From JBBDWR01 sp040902745 (GTDB lineage Bacteria; Actinomycetota; UBA4738; HRBIN12), in NCBI GenBank assembly GCA_040902745.1, contig JBBDWR010000028.1, positions 62,001 to 126,000 on the forward strand: a stretch of 64,000 bases of DNA, read 5' to 3'. Every line of letters starts with the position of its first letter. Position 1 is the first letter of the stretch. The notes below the pieces were generated by a model. The model worked only from the letters and a program-made list of their open reading frames with translations, did no database searches and was not told where the DNA came from. This document shows, in pieces, positions 49,404 through 57,666 of the stretch. The translations under genes were made by a program, and so were the position numbers.

Positions 49404-51382
49404 GCGCCGGAGCGTAGCTCCCCGGGTCGCTCGTCCTCGGCCGGCGCCGGATGCCTCGGGAGGAACACGCGGAACGACGCGCCGCCGCCCTCACGGGCCT
49501 GCACCCACGCGCGTCCGCCGTGCAGGTCGGCGAAGCGCGCGACCAGTGTCAGCCCGACCCCGACCCCTGGGGAATGTGTCGGGGCGTCCGGACCCTGGCG
49601 GAACGGCTCGAAGATGCGGCCCCGGTCGGCGTCCGAGACCCCGGCACCGTCGTCCTCCACCGCGATCTGCGCGCCGTCGGGTGACGCGATGACACGGACC
49701 CACACCCGGGTTCCCTGCGGTGTATGTCGGGCGGCGTTCGCGAGCAGGTTCTCGACGATCCGCTCCACCTTGGACGCGTCGACGGGCAGGACGATGCGCT
49801 CGGTCTCGAGGGCGATGTCACGTTCGGTGATCAGATCGGATTCGGCGACGACGCGGCGAACGAGCCCACCGAGGTCGAGCGGGGCGAGCTTGGGAGCGAC
49901 GATCCCTCGAGACAGCCTGTCGAGGTCGAGGAGGTCCCGGACGAGCCGATCGAGTTTGCGGGCGTTCTGCGCGATCCTCCGTGCCAGGTCCTGGGCGTCA
50001 TGTGGAGCCAGGTCGAGGTCGCCGCGTTCCAGCGTGACCGCGAGGCCGAGGATCGCCGCGAGGGGCGTGCGCAGATCATGTGAGACCGCCTGCAAGAACG
50101 TGTTCTTCATGTCGTCAAGCTCGCGCAGGCGTTGCGCGGCCTCACGCTCGACCTGGAGAGCCTCTGCGAGTCGCTCTTCCGCGTCCTTCTGCTCGGTGAT
50201 GTCGACCATGAACCCTTGCCAGAACCGTGGTCGTCCCTCCGCGTCGCGGATCACCCGTGCCTCGTCTCGCACCCAGACGGTGTGCCCGTCCTTGTGCACC
50301 ATCCGGTACTCCCACGACACTTCATCGCCGGTGGCGTTCACCTGGGCGTCGTCCGCGAGTACCCGGTCGCGGTCGTCGGGGTGGAGCAAAGTGCGCCACA
50401 GACCGGGATCGGCGTAGATCTCCGCTGGCGTGTAGCCGGTGAGCGTCTCGTTGTGAGCGCTGATGAAAACCGTGTCCGACAGGCCGGGATCGTCCTCGAC
50501 GATCACCTGTGTGTAGATAACGGCCGGCACTTGCTCCACGATCGCCCGGTACTTCGCCTCGGTCTCCGCGAGACGTTCGGCGATCTCACGCTGTTCGGTG
50601 ACGTCGAGCATGAAACCCTGCCAGTAGAGCCCGGTGCCGTCGTCGTCGGTCACGAGGATCGCTTCGTCGTGGATCCAGACGACGCTGCCGTCCCGGTGGA
50701 TCATGCGGTAGTCCGACCGCCAGAGCTTGCCCGACTCGATCACTTCCGACGATTCGGCGTGGATCCGTTCGCGATCGTCCGGGTGGGTCACGCTCACCCA
50801 GAAGCCCGGATCCGACGACCACTGCTCGGGGGTGTAGCCCAACATCGCTTCGACCTGGGGGCTGACGAACACCACGGTCGCGCCCCATTCGCCGTCCGTG
50901 AGCATCTCCTGGTAGGTCACGGCCGGCGTGCGCTCCACGATCTCGCGGTAGCGCCGTTCTGCGTCCAACAGCGCCTCCTCGGTCGCTTTGCGCTGCGTGA
51001 CGTCGAGGATGATCCCTTGCCAGAAGGGCCGGGAGTCCTCATCCTCCACGATCGTCGCCTGGTCTTGCACCCACACGTAGGTGCCGTCGGCCCGGCGGAA
51101 CCGGTACTCGGCCGAGAACGGTCCCCGGGTGAGATTCGCCTCACGGTTGGCGTCCCGCACGCGCTCGAGATCCGCGGGGTGGATCCGGTCGAACCAGAAG
51201 CTCGGCTCGCTCGTCCAATCCTCGGGGGTGTAGCCGAGCAGCTGCTCGGCCGCGGGACTCAGGTAGAAGTCGTCGGTGTTCGCGTCCACCGCCTCGGCGT
51301 AGATCAGTGCCGGAAGGTGTTCGACGAGCTTGCGGAAGGGGGCTTCGCGCCGGGTTCGGGACGCGGTGCGTGGATCAGTCAT
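49400..51382 (-). CDS. Multi-PAS sensor histidine kinase A
   Basis: 660 aa from ATG 51382, overlapping the upstream kinase stop (TGATG). Three PAS/PAC units are visible, each with a Y-x-F-x-S/SPAxxxLLGYTPE start and a WQGI/F-x-DVT(Q/E) end (about 15-140, 145-265, 270-395). Then HisKA with His435 (FLQAVSHDLRTP) and HATPase (NLLANAARHTPQG, VEDDGAGVS, GVGVGLTLVARF). No membrane helix was seen, so it is a cytosolic sensor of small ligands or redox state. The C-terminal core is nearly the same as in the upstream kinase, a tandem duplication. No response regulator is adjacent. Confidence 0.9.
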   Translation of the reverse strand: MTDPRTASRTRREAPFRKLVEHLPALIYAEAVDANTDDFYLSPAAEQLLGYTPEDWTSEPSFWFDRIHPADLERVRDANREANLTRGPFSAEYRFRRADGTYVWVQDQATIVEDEDSRPFWQGIILDVTQRKATEEALLDAERRYREIVERTPAVTYQEMLTDGEWGATVVFVSPQVEAMLGYTPEQWSSDPGFWVSVTHPDDRERIHAESSEVIESGKLWRSDYRMIHRDGSVVWIHDEAILVTDDDGTGLYWQGFMLDVTEQREIAERLAETEAKYRAIVEQVPAVIYTQVIVEDDPGLSDTVFISAHNETLTGYTPAEIYADPGLWRTLLHPDDRDRVLADDAQVNATGDEVSWEYRMVHKDGHTVWVRDEARVIRDAEGRPRFWQGFMVDITEQKDAEERLAEALQVEREAAQRLRELDDMKNTFLQAVSHDLRTPLAAILGLAVTLERGDLDLAPHDAQDLARRIAQNARKLDRLVRDLLDLDRLSRGIVAPKLAPLDLGGLVRRVVAESDLITERDIALETERIVLPVDASKVERIVENLLANAARHTPQGTRVWVRVIASPDGAQIAVEDDGAGVSDADRGRIFEPFRQGPDAPTHSPGVGVGLTLVARFADLHGGRAWVQAREGGGASFRVFLPRHPAPAEDERPGELRSGA

Positions 51383-53886
51383 CAACCCACGTCCTCTCGC
51401 CAGGCCGTCCCGAGATCGCCATCGGGCAGCAACACGCGGAATGCGGCGCCCCCTCCTTCGCGGTCCTCCACCCAAGCCCTTCCACCGTGCAGCTCCGCGA
51501 ATCGGGCGACCAGCGTCAGACCGACGCCGATACCCGGAGAGTGGGTCGGCGCGTCCGAGCCCTGACGGAACGCCTCGAAGATCGTTGCTCGCTCGCCCGA
51601 GGGCACTCCCGGCCCTGCGTCCTCGACCGATAGGAGAACTCCGTCGGAGCGACGTACGGCGCGAACCCAGACCGGCGTGTCTTTCGGCGTGTGCCGCGCC
51701 GCGTTTGCAAGCAGATTCTCCACGATCCGTTCGAGCTTCGCTCCGTCCAATGCGGCGATCAGCGGTTGGGGGGCGACGGATACCTCGACGGGATGATCGC
51801 CGAGGAGTTCGGTGTTCTCCACGATGCTCCTGAGCAGTCCGCCGAGTTCGATCGGCTGTCTGGCCGGTTCGAGGAGCCCGCGCGCTAGGCGATCGAGGTC
51901 CAGCAGGTCGGTCACCAGCCGCTGGAGCTTGCGCGCGTTCTGCGCGATCCGCACGGCGAGTTCGCGTCCTTCGACCGGGTCGAGTTCCAGGTCGTCGCGG
52001 CCGAGCGTGACCGCCAATCCCAGGATCGCCGCCAGTGGGGTTCGGAGATCGTGGGAGACGGCCTGCAGGAAGGTGTCCTTCATCTCGTCCGTCTCGCGCA
52101 GGCGTTGCGCCGCGTCCCGCTCGACCTGGAGGGCGCGCGCCAACTGCTCCTCGGCCTCGCGACGCTCGGTGATGTCGAGGAGGAACCCCTGCCAGAAGCT
52201 CGGTCCACCGTCCTCGTCGTGGACGAGCACCGCTTCATCGTGGACCCATCGGTACGACCCGTCCGCGGCGCGGAATCGATACTCCATCATGACGGGCTTC
52301 CCGGTTCGGTTCGTCCGCTCGTCTTCGGTGCTCACCGCCTCGAGATCGTCAGGGTGCACGTGATGCCACCAGAAGTCCTCGGTCGTGCGCCACTCCTCTG
52401 CGGTGTACCCGAAGATGCGCTCGACCTGGGGGCTGATGTAGAAGTCCACCTCGCGCGGGACCAGACCCTCCACGTAGGTGACGGCCGGCATGTGCTCGAC
52501 GAGCGTACGGAAGCGCATCTCGGTCTGCCGCAGCGCGCGCTCCATCCGTTTGCGCTGGGTGATGTCGATCATGCATCCCTGCCAGTGCGAGGGGTGCCCG
52601 GTGTCGTCGAAGACCACGACCGCGTGGTCTCGCAGCCACACCCAATGCCCGTCCTTGTGGCGGAACCGGTACTCGCACACGAAATCCTCGAACGTGTCCT
52701 CGCCCCGTCCATCGAGCTCGCGTACCATGTCGAGGTCGTCAGGATGGATGTGCTCGAGCCAGAACTCGTCCGCCTCGAGCCACTCGTCGGCAGTCCAGCC
52801 GAGCATCCGCTCGACCTGCGGGCTGAGGAACAGGTCCTCGGAGTCCTCGTCCGTCGGTTCCGCGTAGATCAGGACCGGTGTGTTGTCGACGATCGCCTGC
52901 AGCCGCGCCCGAATGTGTTCGAGTTGTTGTTCGGCGTCCTTGCGATCGGTGATGTCGAGGAGCGCCCCGTGCCATCGCTGCGGCCACGCTCCCGGTGATG
53001 TCACGAGCTGCGCCTCGTCGTGCACCCAGACGGTGTGGCCGTCCGCGGCGACGAAACGATAGTCCTGGCGGTACTGCTCCCCCGTGGTGATGGCCTGCTC
53101 GCTGGCTGCGTCGATCGCGGAGAGGTCATCAGGATGCAGGATCTGCGACCAGAAGCCCTCCGTGCGCCAGAGTTCGGGCTCGTAGCCGAGCAGTCCGCGC
53201 ACCTGGGGGCTGATGTAGATGAACGCGGCCGATGCGGCGACGCCTTCGGGGACCACCTCCTCGTAGGTCACCAGCGGTGTGTGTTCGATCAGCGCCCGGT
53301 AGCGGATCTCGGTCTCGGTCACCTGCTGTTCGGCGCGCTGGCGCTCGATCGCCGCGCCGAGGATCCCCGCGGCGGCGACGAGTGCGTCGATCTCTGCCGG
53401 ATCCCAATCGCGGCGCTCGACGCAGTCGTCGAAACCGATCGTCCCCCACCAGTTGTTGCCGGCCATGACCGGCACCAGGCAGATCCGTCGTGTTCCCTGT
53501 TCCTCGAGGTGCCGTCGTTGTCCGATCGGCAGGGAACCCGTTTCGGCTGCGACCGGTTCGCCGCCTTCGAGCCGCTGTGCCCAATCGGCGAACACCGGAG
53601 CCCAGGGTTCATTCTGCAACTCCGGATTGTCCATCTGCGAGGTGATGCCCGGCGCGCACCACTCGAACCGCTGGCTGCTCGCCGCCCTGCCGAGAGCGTC
53701 GGGGTGGTTCTCCAGGATGTGGGTACGGGAGACCTGCGCGGCTTCCCCCAACCGGCGCAGCACGTCGCCGACCGCGAGGCGCCAGTCCGACGTCTCGACG
53801 AGACGCCGGGCGGTGAACGCCACGGCCTCCAGGATCGCGTCCCGACGCTGGGGTGCGCCGAATGCGAGTGGTTCTGTCTGTGCCAC
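51382..53886 (-). CDS. GAF-multi-PAS sensor histidine kinase B
   Basis: 834 aa from GTG 53886, with GGAGGAGAG directly upstream. A GAF domain (about 20-185, ending GNNWWGTIGFDDCVERRDW) is followed by three PAS/PAC units (about 195-320, 325-450, 455-580) and the HisKA (His612, AVSHDLRTP) and HATPase core (NLLANAARHTPKD, VEDAGPGVP). Cytosolic. The HisKA-HATPase part is a close paralog of the downstream kinase, and the two overlap by one base, so they are probably co-expressed. They may form homo- or heterodimers. The signal and partner regulator are unknown. Confidence 0.9.
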   Translation of the reverse strand: MAQTEPLAFGAPQRRDAILEAVAFTARRLVETSDWRLAVGDVLRRLGEAAQVSRTHILENHPDALGRAASSQRFEWCAPGITSQMDNPELQNEPWAPVFADWAQRLEGGEPVAAETGSLPIGQRRHLEEQGTRRICLVPVMAGNNWWGTIGFDDCVERRDWDPAEIDALVAAAGILGAAIERQRAEQQVTETEIRYRALIEHTPLVTYEEVVPEGVAASAAFIYISPQVRGLLGYEPELWRTEGFWSQILHPDDLSAIDAASEQAITTGEQYRQDYRFVAADGHTVWVHDEAQLVTSPGAWPQRWHGALLDITDRKDAEQQLEHIRARLQAIVDNTPVLIYAEPTDEDSEDLFLSPQVERMLGWTADEWLEADEFWLEHIHPDDLDMVRELDGRGEDTFEDFVCEYRFRHKDGHWVWLRDHAVVVFDDTGHPSHWQGCMIDITQRKRMERALRQTEMRFRTLVEHMPAVTYVEGLVPREVDFYISPQVERIFGYTAEEWRTTEDFWWHHVHPDDLEAVSTEDERTNRTGKPVMMEYRFRAADGSYRWVHDEAVLVHDEDGGPSFWQGFLLDITERREAEEQLARALQVERDAAQRLRETDEMKDTFLQAVSHDLRTPLAAILGLAVTLGRDDLELDPVEGRELAVRIAQNARKLQRLVTDLLDLDRLARGLLEPARQPIELGGLLRSIVENTELLGDHPVEVSVAPQPLIAALDGAKLERIVENLLANAARHTPKDTPVWVRAVRRSDGVLLSVEDAGPGVPSGERATIFEAFRQGSDAPTHSPGIGVGLTLVARFAELHGGRAWVEDREGGGAAFRVLLPDGDLGTAWREDVG

Positions 53887-54058
53887 GTCTCTCCTCCGCC
53901 GCCCCGCGTCAGCCGGGCGAGCATGACCCAAGGCTCCGCGAGCCCCGTGAGGCCGTCCGGCCGTCCGATCAGGTATCGGCGTGCGTGGAGGAGGGGTGAA
54001 ACGGGGGCTAGACAACGCAGGGCCAGAGCCCAATTTCGTGCCTACCCGGCAGTCGGTG

Positions 54059-55195
54059 TCATGCGGTCGGGGCCGCCGGAGCCGGCCGGACACCCGGTTG
54101 GTCGTAGCCGTCCGGGACATCGTCCGGCCATCGAGCCCGTTGCCGGGAGGCCAGTTTGCCCATCAGTTCGATCGCCTTGGGGTCGTCTTCGCCGGGGCGG
54201 AACTCGATCACACCATCCGCAGCGGCTCGATCGAACAGGTCTTGCCCGCGTTCGGTGCGGATGATCGTGAGCGTCCATCCCTCGCCCTGACCCAGACCGC
54301 CGAACGAGATGTCGGCGTGTTCGGCGGCGAAGTCCGGGCACTTCTTGCACCCGGGGCGGGTGAAGCGTTGGGCGTCCTTCAGGGAGTAGGTGTGTTCCTG
54401 CCCGTCGTCCGTGTAGAAGAGGAGCTTTCCCTTGACGTTGACGCGGATCAGGTGATCGAGTTCGATCCCCAACTCCTTCTGCGCGATCTCGACCATCAGC
54501 CCGTCGTAGGTGAACGTCTTCGAGCACAGCAATCCCAGCGTCCATGCGATCTTGCGTCGCCACTTGTTCACCCGACGTGCCTCCATCGCTCCCGTCACGC
54601 TCGCCTGGCAACTCATGCCCACGAGCGCCACCTTCGACAGTCCCATCTCCGCGGCCTTGAGGAGCGCGAGCGGACTTGCCGAGTACGTGTAGCGGGAGCC
54701 GGCGGTTGCCAGAACGCCTTCGCGATCGGTGACGACGGCAGGTTCGGCGTCCCATGGACGCTCGTCGGAGAGCTTGGACGTGCACGCGCCGTCGATCTCG
54801 CCGCTAGCCAGACCCCACAACAGCAGGGCGGAGACGGTCCCGCCGTCCTGACCGTGCAGCTTCTCGTCCGCGCCCGTTGCTCGCGACAAGACGATGCCGC
54901 GGTACTGCCCGATCACTTGGTCGGGTGAGCGGGTCTGGCCGAACAGCAGCTGGTCGATCTCCGGCTCCCAGTCGCGGAACCGAGGGCACGCGCGGGTGCA
55001 GATATCGCATCCCTTGTCGCCATGCGAACACCCATCCGGCCCCTCGGGCTGCAACTGGACCGGGAGGTTGTCCTCGTAGCCGAGGACGTGGAACGGACAG
55101 GCGACGATGCAGGCGGTGCACCCCGTGCAAAGGCCGGTCATGACGACCTCGTCGTAGAGATCTCGCCACTGGGTCTTGTCGGCGGAGGTGGGCAT
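54059..55195 (-). CDS. F420 hydrogenase/dehydrogenase beta-subunit-like (FrhB family)
   Basis: 378 aa. The N-terminus has two iron-sulfur patterns (CTGCTACIVACPF and GCDICTRACPRF), then the FrhB N- and C-domains with HGQDGGTVSALL, GSRYTYSASPL, VGMSCQASVTG and a CKKCPDFAAEHADISFGGLG cluster. Family members transfer electrons between F420 (or NAD(P)H) and iron-sulfur centres. Without other hydrogenase subunits nearby it may work with a ferredoxin such as FdxA, 5 kb away. TAGACT (minus strand, 55210-55205) ends nine bases before ATG 55195. Confidence 0.9.
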   Translation of the reverse strand: MPTSADKTQWRDLYDEVVMTGLCTGCTACIVACPFHVLGYEDNLPVQLQPEGPDGCSHGDKGCDICTRACPRFRDWEPEIDQLLFGQTRSPDQVIGQYRGIVLSRATGADEKLHGQDGGTVSALLLWGLASGEIDGACTSKLSDERPWDAEPAVVTDREGVLATAGSRYTYSASPLALLKAAEMGLSKVALVGMSCQASVTGAMEARRVNKWRRKIAWTLGLLCSKTFTYDGLMVEIAQKELGIELDHLIRVNVKGKLLFYTDDGQEHTYSLKDAQRFTRPGCKKCPDFAAEHADISFGGLGQGEGWTLTIIRTERGQDLFDRAAADGVIEFRPGEDDPKAIELMGKLASRQRARWPDDVPDGYDQPGVRPAPAAPTA

Positions 55196-55272
55196 ACCCG
55201 ACGCAGTCTAGCGGCCGGCGCGCTCGGAGGAGCGCAGCCCAGGTGCGCGGTGCCGGACGGTCACTTTGGGAA

Positions 55273-55614
55273 CTAGACGGAGAAGCTGTCCCCGCAGGCG
55301 CACCCGTTGACGGCACGGGGGTTGCGGATCCGCAGACCTCCTCCGAGCAACGCGTCATCGAAGTCCAAGATGGAGCCCTCGAGGATCGGCGCGCTGCTCG
55401 GGTCGACCAGCACCCGGATGCCGTGGGCATCGATCACGAGGTCCCCGCTTGCGGCATCGGTTTCGAAGCCCAGTTCGTAGGAGAAGCCCGAACATCCACC
55501 GGCCACCACGCGCACCCGCAGGACGGGCGCGGCGTGTCCCTCGTTCGCGGCGAGGGCCGCGATCTTCCGAGCCGCGGGCTCGGTCACGCCGAGCACGTCG
55601 TTCGTCGTCGTCAT
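55273..55614 (-). CDS. Iron-sulfur carrier, ErpA/IscA family
   Basis: 113 aa from ATG 55614. The ligand Cys41 in GGCSGF and the C-terminal pair Cys105/Cys107 in NGCACGDSF are all present. These proteins deliver iron-sulfur clusters to target enzymes, for example IspH and the ferredoxins in this window. TACCAT (minus strand, 55626-55621) ends six bases before ATG, pointing to a leaderless mRNA. A cysteine-free relative is encoded at 41303. Confidence 0.93.
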   Translation of the reverse strand: MTTTNDVLGVTEPAARKIAALAANEGHAAPVLRVRVVAGGCSGFSYELGFETDAASGDLVIDAHGIRVLVDPSSAPILEGSILDFDDALLGGGLRIRNPRAVNGCACGDSFSV

Positions 55615-55669
55615 GACCACATGGTACCTCCGTGTCTCGTGGATGAGGCCGCGGACAGAGTGCGAGACC

Positions 55670-56863
55670 TCATAGACCGAGGAAGCGCACGAAGGCTTGT
55701 GCATAAACTCGGGCGCCCGTAACGAGGTCGACGACATCGACGGATTCACTCGACGTGTGCGCGACCCTCAGCGATCCTGGACCGAAGAGCACGGTCGGGA
55801 TACGCGCGTCGTTCGAGTAGAAGCGGGCGTCGGTGATACCCGTGAAGCCGGTGTCCTCGGGATCCACGCCGCGCACGTCCGCTACGGCCGACCGGAGCGC
55901 TGCGACGACCGGGGTCCCCGGCGTGGTTTCGGCGGGCTCGCACCAGTCCCGGACGTCGATCGAGACGTCGAAGCCGGCGTGGAGGTTCGACAGCCTCTCG
56001 AGGACGCGATCGATCCCTGCCACGACATCGTCGAGCGTCTCGCCGGGGATCGCTCGCCGGTCGACGTCCACCTCACACCGGTCCGGGACGACGTTGAACG
56101 ATCGGCCACCTTCGATCGTGGACACGTTGACAGACGGAGCGCCGACGAGCGGATGGTGGAGATCGGGCAGCGCGTCGGGGAGCGCGAGGACGAATCGCGA
56201 CATCGCCTCGATCGCGTTGACACCGAGGTTCGGTGTCGAGCCGTGCGCGAGCTTGCCGTGCGCGGCCGCGCGGATCCACGCGCCTCCTCGTTGCGCGAGC
56301 CCCAACTGCAACTCGCTCGGTTCCCCCACGATGCACGCGTCTGCGCGCAGCAACCCGCGTTCGAGCAACATGGCGGTGCCGTGCACGCCGAGATACTCCT
56401 CGTCGGCCACGAGGTGCATGCCGATGCGTCCGTCGAGCTCGATCTCGGCGCGATGGATCGCGGCAGCCGCGCCGAGCGCTGCGGCGATCGGGCCTTTCAT
56501 GTCGGCGGAGCCGCGTCCCCACAGGACGCCGTCCGTGACGACCGCATCGAAAGGCGGATGCGGCCAGTCGTGCGGATCCCCGGCGGGAACAACATCGAGA
56601 TGACCGTTGAACACGAGGCAGCGCTCGCCGCGGCCCATCGTGCCCAATACGCTCGGGCGTTCAGCCTCGGACCGCACGGTCTCCGGGTGCGCGCCCAGGC
56701 CGTCGAGGATCTCGGTCACGATCGTGGCAGGTCCCTCCTCTGTGCCCCCGGGGTTCTCGCTCGGTGAGCGGATCAGCCGGCGCGCGAGCTCGAGGACCTC
56801 GTCGGCGTCGACGGCTTGCGCTGCGTCGCGGGCGGCCGCGGAGACGTCGGACTGACCTACCAT
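55670..56863 (-). CDS. M20 family metallopeptidase (ArgE/DapE/CPG2-like)
   Basis: 397 aa from ATG 56863. Zinc-binding and catalytic motifs are GHLDVVP (His, Asp), WGRGSADMKG (Asp), DEEY (catalytic Glu and zinc Glu), EPSE and the C-terminal His in RVAHTSSESVD. The lid/dimer domain is in between. It hydrolyses an amide bond of an N-acyl amino acid or dipeptide; the exact substrate is unclear between ArgE, DapE and succinyl-type enzymes. TACATT (minus strand, 56875-56870) ends six bases before ATG and covers the start codon of the divergent Nudix gene. Confidence 0.9.
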   Translation of the reverse strand: MVGQSDVSAAARDAAQAVDADEVLELARRLIRSPSENPGGTEEGPATIVTEILDGLGAHPETVRSEAERPSVLGTMGRGERCLVFNGHLDVVPAGDPHDWPHPPFDAVVTDGVLWGRGSADMKGPIAAALGAAAAIHRAEIELDGRIGMHLVADEEYLGVHGTAMLLERGLLRADACIVGEPSELQLGLAQRGGAWIRAAAHGKLAHGSTPNLGVNAIEAMSRFVLALPDALPDLHHPLVGAPSVNVSTIEGGRSFNVVPDRCEVDVDRRAIPGETLDDVVAGIDRVLERLSNLHAGFDVSIDVRDWCEPAETTPGTPVVAALRSAVADVRGVDPEDTGFTGITDARFYSNDARIPTVLFGPGSLRVAHTSSESVDVVDLVTGARVYAQAFVRFLGL

Positions 56864-56875
56864 GGCGCCAATGTA
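56858..56875. promoter_or_regulatory. Overlapping divergent leaderless promoters (shared 18-bp element)
   Basis: The sequence TACCATGGCGCCAATGTA is nearly its own reverse complement around GGCGCC. Read on plus, TACCAT is the -10 for ATG 56871 (seven bases away); read on minus, TACATT is the -10 for the M20 ATG at 56863 (six bases away). Each -10 box contains the other gene's start codon, so both genes must start as leaderless mRNAs and compete for RNA polymerase. Confidence 0.72.
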
Positions 56876-57443
56876 CCCGCGCGACCTCGGCGACCGGCTT
56901 CGCGAGCGATTGGATCCCCGACCCGACGTCACCGCCGCGCCGGGGGACCGGCTGGCTGCCGTCCTGATCCCGATGATCGGTGAGGACGAAGTCTCCCTGG
57001 TGTTCACGCAGCGGACCGACGAGCTGCCGCGCCATGCCGGCGAGATCTCGTTCCCCGGAGGAATGCAGGATCCGTCCGACGCGACCCTGGCCGATACTGC
57101 CCTGCGGGAGACGCAAGAAGAACTCGGCATCGCGCCCGCCGCGATCGACGTCCTGGGTGCAACCGAGACCGTTCACACGTTCGTCAGCAGGATCCTCGTC
57201 GTCCCGTTCGCTGGGTGGTTGGCGACGCGTCCGTCCATGCACCCAGATCCGGGGGAGATCGCGGAGGTATTGGAGTTCCCGATCTCGGCGCTCGTCGAGG
57301 CGGAGGCGTCGGTGGAGTGGCAGCTCTCGGATGGACACGTCTACCGGGGGTGGGCCTATGAGGTGGACGGCCGGACGATCTGGGGCGCCACCGCCGCGAT
57401 ACTCCACACCTTTCTGGCGCTCGTCCGCGCCGCATCGGGGTGA
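56871..57443 (+). CDS. CoA-type Nudix pyrophosphatase
   Basis: 190 aa from ATG 56871 (ATG 56862 would add three residues but loses the -10 spacing). The CoA-pyrophosphatase signature LPRHAGEISFPGG precedes the Nudix box GGMQDPSDATLADTALRETQEELGI. Such enzymes (NudL-like) cut CoA and its oxidised or acyl forms to 3',5'-ADP and phosphopantetheine. Divergent from the M20 peptidase through a shared promoter element. Confidence 0.9.
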   Translation: MYPRDLGDRLRERLDPRPDVTAAPGDRLAAVLIPMIGEDEVSLVFTQRTDELPRHAGEISFPGGMQDPSDATLADTALRETQEELGIAPAAIDVLGATETVHTFVSRILVVPFAGWLATRPSMHPDPGEIAEVLEFPISALVEAEASVEWQLSDGHVYRGWAYEVDGRTIWGATAAILHTFLALVRAASG

Positions 57444-57501
57444 CGCGACGGGTTCGGCGGGGCATCCTACGCACGGCAGGTCCGATCGAACGGAGGCATC
57501 G

Positions 57502-57666
57502 ATGCGATCGTGGGAGTACTTCGTAGCGCCGCTGCTCGAGCACAACCCGGGGGAGATCCTCAATACCTTCGGTGACGACGGGTGGGAGTTGGTCGGGGTG
57601 ACGCAACAGGCGACGCCTGCCGGGGGTGTGTCGACGATCGCCTATCTGAAGCGTCCCAAGAGCTAG
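57502..57666 (+). CDS. Small DUF4177-like protein
   Basis: 54 aa from ATG 57502, with GGAGG six bases upstream. WEYFVAPLLEHNPGEILNTFGDDGWELVGVTQ and a final YLKRPKS match the short DUF4177-type pattern (WEY...L...G..GWELV...Y.KRP). The function is unknown. Its TAG stop (57664-57666) overlaps the predicted TAG of the convergent dehydrogenase-like gene in the tetranucleotide CTAG. Confidence 0.75.
   Translation: MRSWEYFVAPLLEHNPGEILNTFGDDGWELVGVTQQATPAGGVSTIAYLKRPKS

Noticed and set aside
57184..57663. Extension of the GSDH-like frame past the N run toward 57184
   Set aside because: The frame is kept open only by the arbitrary 100-N length; it would be antisense to two supported genes.
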